Origin: Solwaraspora sp. WMMA2056
GTDB lineage: Bacteria > Actinomycetota > Actinomycetes > Mycobacteriales > Micromonosporaceae
Length of the DNA: 64,000 bases
Assembly: GCF_030345095.1 (NCBI RefSeq)
Contig: NZ_CP128360.1
Location: 5,642,001-5,706,000 of the forward strand
Direction: 5' to 3'
The notes beneath the pieces are model-generated. The model was not told the DNA's origin. It saw only the letters and a list, made by a program, of their open reading frames with translations, and ran no database searches. This document shows, piece by piece, positions 59,275 through 64,000 of the stretch; positions within the stretch are counted from its first letter, which is position 1, and each line of letters opens with the position of its first letter. Both the position numbers and the translations under genes were made by a program.

Positions 59275-59850
59275 TCAGCCCTTCGCCGCCTTGGCCGCCG
59301 CTTTCATCTGCTGCTTGTGCTCCCGGACCCGGAGCAACGAGTTCTCGTCGACGATGTCGGCCACCGAGACGTACACCCCGTCGGCGCCGTACTGGCCGGC
59401 GGCCTCGCGCCAACCGGGCGGGGTGACCCCGAACCGCTTGCCGAGCAGCGCCAGGAAGATCTGCGCCTTCTGCCGGCCGAACCCGGGCAGGTCACCGATC
59501 CTCGCCAACGCGGTCGTCCCGTCCGGCGCCTCCGTCCAGATCCGGGCGGGGTCGCCGCCGTAGCGGTCCACCACCACCTGGCACACCTGCTGCACCCGGG
59601 CGGCCATCGCCTTCGGGAACCGATGCAACGCCGGTCGCTCGGCGAAGACCGCCACCAGCTCCGCCGGGTCGAACTCGGCCAGCTCGCGGGCGTCCGGCTC
59701 GTGCCCCAACCGTCGGCTCAGGTCGTACGGGGCGGAGAACGCCCGCTCCAGCGGCACCTGCTGATCCAGGACCATCCCGACGAGCAGCGCCACCGGACTG
59801 CGTTCCAGCAGCTCGTTGGCGTGCGCCTCGATCGGCAACGACAGTGTCAT
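59275..59850 (-). CDS. HhH-GPD-type base excision DNA repair protein
   Basis: 191 residues. The helix-hairpin-helix segment ARIGDLPGFGRQKAQIFLALL and the N-terminal ERSPVALLVGMVLDQQVPLERA identify an HhH-GPD fold of the actinobacterial TIGR03252 type. The later part (VYVSVADIVDENSLLRVREHK) is family-specific. The catalytic Asp seen in AlkA is not in the same place, so glycosylase activity is uncertain. The C-terminus is Lys/Ala-rich (KQQMKAAAKAAKG). Confidence 0.85.
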   Translation of the reverse strand: MTLSLPIEAHANELLERSPVALLVGMVLDQQVPLERAFSAPYDLSRRLGHEPDARELAEFDPAELVAVFAERPALHRFPKAMAARVQQVCQVVVDRYGGDPARIWTEAPDGTTALARIGDLPGFGRQKAQIFLALLGKRFGVTPPGWREAAGQYGADGVYVSVADIVDENSLLRVREHKQQMKAAAKAAKG

Positions 59851-59860
59851 GGCACTTATC

Positions 59861-59898
59861 TTGCCGGACCGACCGGCAGCGTTGCCGGACCGACCGGC
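59861..59898. repeat. 17-bp direct repeat in the divergent promoter region
   Basis: TTGCCGGACCGACCGGC occurs at 59861-59877 and 59882-59898, spaced as a 21-base tandem unit. It lies between the HhH-GPD gene (minus) and the methyltransferase gene (plus) and could be an operator or a slippage product. Confidence 0.7.
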
Positions 59899-59969
59899 GC
59901 CACGCCGTCGGCAACGCCCCCGCCGTACGAAGGTCGCGGGTCCACCGGGACCGCGTCGGGGCGACCGGG

Positions 59970-59975
59970 CAGGAT
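59970..59975 (+). promoter_or_regulatory. -10-like hexamer CAGGAT, leaderless start at 59982
   Basis: CAGGAT plus six bases precedes the GTG. The AGGA could instead be a ribosome site, so the reading is ambiguous. Confidence 0.3.
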
Positions 59976-59981
59976 GACGGG

Positions 59982-61475
59982 GTGACCGACGACACCGCCT
60001 TTCCCGCACTGCTCGACGCGACCGGCGTCGACCAGCTCCGTACCGCGTTGACCTCGGCCGGCTTCACCTCGACCGGGATCGCGCAACGGCTCGGGCCCTC
60101 GGCGACCGCCGCCGTGTCCCGCAACGACTACCGCGCCGCGCTGCGGGCCACCACCGACGGCGACCCGCTCGCCACCCTGATCCGGTTGTTCGTCTGCGCG
60201 CAGACGGAGCCGGTCGACGCGGTCACCGCCGCGCTGGCGCCGCTGCCCCTGGCCGAGGCGCTCACCGCCGGCCTGGTGGAACCGGCACCGGACGGCCCGG
60301 GGCTGCGGCAGGGCGTCGACCTGGAGCCGTACGGCGACACCTGGTGGGTGGTCTCCGACGTGCCGGCGCATCTGCGGGCCGGGCGGCCCCTCGCCGCCGA
60401 CCACGTCCTCGGGGTCGGCGGTTCCTCGACGACGCTGGCCGGCGCGGTCCCCCGCCGTCCGGTCGGCGCCGCCCTCGACCTGGGCACCGGTTGCGGTGTG
60501 CAGTCGTTGCACCTGGCACAGCACGCGGCCCGGGTCACCGCGACCGATCTGTCCGTGCGGGCACTGCGGTTCGCGGCGACGACCGCCGCGCTCAACGGCC
60601 AGCAGTGGGAGCTGCGCCACGGCGATCTGACCGCTCCGGTCACCGACCGACGGTTCGACCTGGTGGTGAGCAACCCGCCGTTCGTGGTCGGGCCGGGCAC
60701 CGCCACCCACGTCTACCGGGACTCCGGCCGTATCGGTGACGGGGTCTGCGCCGAGTTGGCTGCGGCCGCCGACGGGCTGCTCACCGACGGCGGCACCATG
60801 CTCTACCTGGCCAACTGGATGCACGTCGCTGGCGAGGACTGGACCGAACGGGTCGCGGGCTGGATCGCCGGCTCCGGCCTGGACGGATGGGTGATCCAGC
60901 GGGAAGTGGCCGACCCGTTGTCCTACGTCAACCTGTGGCTCGCCGACGCCAGCGAAGGCCCCGACGCGCACCGGGCCGCGGCCTGGCTCGACTGGTTCGA
61001 CGCCCAGAAGGTCGAGGCGATCGGGTTCGGGCTGGTCACGCTGCGCCGGGCCGGACACGACGACCCGGTGGTACGGGTCGAGGAGCTGCGCCAGCAGGTG
61101 ACGCCGCCGCTCGGTGAGCGGATCGACGAGTGGTTCACCCGGCAGGACTGGCTGCGCGACCGGGACTGCGACGGACTGCTCGCGGCCCGGTACCGGGCGG
61201 CCGCCGGGTTGCGGCTGCAGCAGGAGGCCAGCATCGGCGACGACGGTTGGGCGGTGGACCGGCAGACTGTCACGATGACCGACGGCCTGCGCTGGTCCGA
61301 GGAGGTCGACCCGCTGGTCCTGGCGTTGATCGGCGGCTGCGACGGTCAGGTCGCCATGCGCGGTCAGCTCGCCCTGCTGGCGGCCGCACACGACGTACCG
61401 GAGGCGGAGCTGACCGAGGCGGCCCTGCCGATCCTGACCCGGCTGGTCGAGCGGGGCATCCTGCAGCCGGTGTGA
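59982..61475 (+). CDS. N5-glutamine/N6-adenine-type methyltransferase with DUF7059-like N-terminal domain
   Basis: 497 residues. The N-terminal about 150 residues form a helical domain (DUF7059-like). The SAM domain has [16 protein letters not shown] (motif I), [14 protein letters not shown] (motif II) and the NPPF-type catalytic motif [15 protein letters not shown], which marks methylation of a planar nitrogen in protein Gln, adenine or guanine. The C-terminal about 170 residues are a further actinobacterial domain (DUF7782-like). The substrate is unknown. dtd follows 13 bases after its stop. Confidence 0.85.
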   Translation: MTDDTAFPALLDATGVDQLRTALTSAGFTSTGIAQRLGPSATAAVSRNDYRAALRATTDGDPLATLIRLFVCAQTEPVDAVTAALAPLPLAEALTAGLVEPAPDGPGLRQGVDLEPYGDTWWVVSDVPAHLRAGRPLAADHVLGVGGSSTTLAGAVPRRPVGAALDLGTGCGVQSLHLAQHAARVTATDLSVRALRFAATTAALNGQQWELRHGDLTAPVTDRRFDLVVSNPPFVVGPGTATHVYRDSGRIGDGVCAELAAAADGLLTDGGTMLYLANWMHVAGEDWTERVAGWIAGSGLDGWVIQREVADPLSYVNLWLADASEGPDAHRAAAWLDWFDAQKVEAIGFGLVTLRRAGHDDPVVRVEELRQQVTPPLGERIDEWFTRQDWLRDRDCDGLLAARYRAAAGLRLQQEASIGDDGWAVDRQTVTMTDGLRWSEEVDPLVLALIGGCDGQVAMRGQLALLAAAHDVPEAELTEAALPILTRLVERGILQPV

Positions 61476-61481
61476 CAGGCT
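61476..61481 (+). promoter_or_regulatory. -10-like hexamer CAGGCT before dtd
   Basis: CAGGCT plus seven bases precedes the dtd ATG at 61489. No clear ribosome site is present. Confidence 0.3.
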
Positions 61482-61488
61482 TGCCGGC

Positions 61489-61935
61489 ATGCGAGCGGTG
61501 GTGCAGACGGTCAGCCGGGCATCGGTCACGGTCGACGGCGAGGTCGTCGCCGCTATCGACGACGGGCTGTTGGTGCTTGTCGGAGTGACCGGCTCCGACA
61601 CCGCCGCCGTCGCGGCCCAGATGGCCCGCAAGGTGCACGAGCTGCGGATCTTCCCGCCGGACCCGGCGGCCGGTGGCACCGCTGAACGGTCCGCCGAGCA
61701 GCTGGGGGCACCGATCCTGGTGGTCAGCCAGTTCACCCTCTACGGGGACGCCCGGCGCGGGCGGCGGCCGAGCTGGTCGGCGGCCGCCCCGGCGGAGATC
61801 GCGGAGCCGCTGGTCGACGCGGTCGTCGCAGCGCTCACCGAGCGGGGCGCGCCGGTGCAGACCGGCCGGTTCCGGGCGCACATGCTGGTGGAGAGCGTCA
61901 ACGTGGGCCCGCAGACCATCCTGCTGGAGTTGTGA
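61489..61935 (+). CDS. dtd: D-aminoacyl-tRNA deacylase
   Basis: 148 residues. Dtd removes D-amino acids and misloaded glycine from tRNA. The motif [20 protein letters not shown], the N-terminal [20 protein letters not shown] (as pieces) and the Gly-Pro motif segment [10 protein letters not shown] are present. The size is normal for the family. It follows the methyltransferase gene closely and precedes sigB. Confidence 0.95.
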   Translation: MRAVVQTVSRASVTVDGEVVAAIDDGLLVLVGVTGSDTAAVAAQMARKVHELRIFPPDPAAGGTAERSAEQLGAPILVVSQFTLYGDARRGRRPSWSAAAPAEIAEPLVDAVVAALTERGAPVQTGRFRAHMLVESVNVGPQTILLEL

Positions 61936-62126
61936 ACCGGGCACTTCACGTCGCCCAATGACTACCGAGCGACACCGCAAGGCCCGGCCGGGCGTTGTCA
62001 GGTCCCGGATTCATGCCACCTCACCTTCGCCTCACCGTGACTTCACGCCCCAACCGGCAAGCTGGTCTTCACCAGCGGCACTCCGCTGCTGGCCTACCAC
62101 TTGTCGACGCGGGGAGGCGACTGAGA

Positions 62127-63131
<1,005 letters not shown>

Positions 63132-63146
63132 CCGTGGGGGGACGGT

Positions 63147-63176
63147 GGCCGGTCGGGCGTCCACATCCGACCGGCC
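63147..63176. terminator. Hairpin between sigB and the convergent CoA-ligase gene
   Basis: A perfect 10-bp stem GGCCGGTCGG/CCGACCGGCC (63147-63156 with 63167-63176) with a 10-base loop lies between convergent genes. Confidence 0.6.
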
Positions 63177-63218
63177 TCCGGCGTTTCAGCCGGCTCCCGG
63201 CGGTGCGCGACGGACGGG

Positions 63219-64000
63219 TCAGAGCCGACGCGGGCCGGTGTCCGGCCGGCTGTCCGCCGGGCCGACGTCGACGCTGACGTGCAGCACCGCCAGCCCGTCC
63301 GGCCGGGCCAGCACCGGGTTGAGGCGCAGCCGGTGGACCTGAGGTTGCTCGTCACCGAGCCGGCCGACCCGCACCAGGAGGTCGGCCAGGGCCTCCCGGT
63401 CGACCGCGCCGGCACCCCGGTAGCCACGCAGCAGCGGTGCCGCGCGCGGCTCGTCGATCAGCTCGGCCGCGTCCCGGTCGGTCAGCGGTGCCGCCCGCCA
63501 CGCCCGGTCGCCCAGCAGGTCGGTCGCCACCCCGCCCAACCCGAAGCCGACCACCGGGCCGAACGTCGGGTCGGTGACCAGCTCCACCACGCAGGCCACC
63601 CCGGGCGGCACCATCGGCTGGACCAGCACCTGGGTACCGAACTGCGCCGCCACCTCGCGGTATGCCTGGTCGACGGCGGCCGGCGACGCCAGGTCGAGAC
63701 GGACCGCACCCAGGTCCAGCCGGTGCCGCAGTCCGTCGGCCGCCGCCTTGAGCACCACCGGGAACCCGAGGTCGCCGGCGGCGGCGACGGCCTGTTCGGC
63801 GGAGGCTGCCGGCACCGCGCCGACCACCTCGATCCCGTACGCGGTGAGCAGTCCGACCGCGTCGGGCGGTCGCGCCGACAGCGCCGTCAGCCCGGCGGCG
63901 GCAGCGTCGACCCCGGCCATCGTCGGCAGCACGCCGGGTGGTTGGCGCAGCCAGTCCGCGTAGTCGGCGACCCGGGCCAGCGCCCGCACCGACTCCTCCA
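63219..64000 (-). CDS. ATP-grasp / acetate-CoA ligase (ADP-forming)-type protein, 5' end outside window
   Basis: The frame is open to the window edge (EESVRALARVADYADWLR at the visible start), so the N-terminal part is missing. The visible about 260 residues are the C-terminal ATP-grasp (succinyl-CoA synthetase beta-like) portion: LGFPVVLKAAADGLRHRLDL, LVQPMVPPGVACVVELVTDP and VGFGLGGVATDLLGDRAWR. The end is QVHRLRLNPVLARPDGLAVL. In actinobacteria such a module is often fused to a GNAT acetyltransferase (Pat-like) or an acyl-CoA synthetase; the missing part decides. Confidence 0.8.
   Translation of the reverse strand, partial: EESVRALARVADYADWLRQPPGVLPTMAGVDAAAAGLTALSARPPDAVGLLTAYGIEVVGAVPAASAEQAVAAAGDLGFPVVLKAAADGLRHRLDLGAVRLDLASPAAVDQAYREVAAQFGTQVLVQPMVPPGVACVVELVTDPTFGPVVGFGLGGVATDLLGDRAWRAAPLTDRDAAELIDEPRAAPLLRGYRGAGAVDREALADLLVRVGRLGDEQPQVHRLRLNPVLARPDGLAVLHVSVDVGPADSRPDTGPRRL

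Overview
The window is high-GC actinobacterial chromosome. The evidence is the many GTG starts, 4-base ATGA/GTGA overlaps, strong third-position GC (which fills the other frames with shadow ORFs), and a set of actinobacterial families (DUF3000, DUF3039, DUF3093, DUF3099, DUF3159, DUF3710, DUF4193, DUF7455, Cei). It also carries the HemE-HemY-HemQ (coproporphyrin-type) haem branch and a SigA/SigB pair. I infer a Micromonosporaceae-like organism from overall gene content; 16S or marker-gene comparison would decide. From my knowledge of Mycobacterium tuberculosis, the order RibD-like reductase, TAP hydrolase, msrB, hemQ-hemY-hemE, DUF3000, rnd, dxs, TRAM methyltransferase, APC permease, ceoB-ceoC, OB-fold protein, DUF3710, dut, DUF3093, DUF4193, cei, suhB, sigA, sigB closely follows the Rv2671-Rv2710 region. 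Most of the window is therefore ancestral core chromosome, with lineage-specific insertions.

Layout. 1-677: end of a RibD-C type reductase. 737-7237: a tight four-gene operon, HerA-like ATPase, SbcD (Mre11), SbcC (Rad50) and a NurA-like nuclease; this is the archaeal end-resection set in an actinomycete. 7331-20640: accessory and core mix, with a spermidine-synthase-like enzyme, an ECF sigma/zinc anti-sigma pair, two secreted proteins, an AlkA-type glycosylase, a DUF1990 protein, a methyltransferase, LigC ligase coupled to a TAP-like exported hydrolase, a LigD-type polymerase domain, MsrB, a zinc-ribbon protein, an ElaA acetyltransferase carrying a 4 x 21 bp in-frame repeat, and a small membrane protein. 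20759-24039: hemE, hemY and hemQ on the minus strand. 24060-25430: an IS200/IS605-type element with TnpB only, sitting directly upstream of hemE. 25552-39099: DUF3000, an S1C protease, RNase D, a GalE-like epimerase, a thiolase plus FadJ-type beta-oxidation pair, a two-component system, a PQQ-type propeller protein and dxs. 39190-50440: RNA methyltransferase, APC permease, the RCK pair, the dut-DUF3710-OB-DUF3159 cluster, DUF3093, an unknown protein, DUF4193, Cei and SuhB. 50794-64000: sigA, DUF7455, an ArsR/SRPBCC pair with a visible operator, a helicase, DUF3039, psuG-psuK, DUF3099, a BrnT/BrnA-like toxin-antitoxin pair, an HhH-GPD protein, a methyltransferase, dtd, sigB, and the end of a CoA-ligase/ATP-grasp protein cut by the window edge.

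How the genes work together. DNA maintenance is over-represented: end resection (HerA/SbcCD/NurA), end-joining type enzymes (LigC, LigD polymerase domain), base excision (two HhH-GPD proteins) and a DEAD/DEAH helicase. Expression control shows two styles. Some genes have strong Shine-Dalgarno sites. About sixteen others have a -10-like (T/C)AnnnT hexamer 6-8 bases before the start codon and no ribosome site, which is the signature of leaderless transcripts. sigA and sigB share 182 bases of perfect nucleotide identity. No tRNA, rRNA or CRISPR array was seen.
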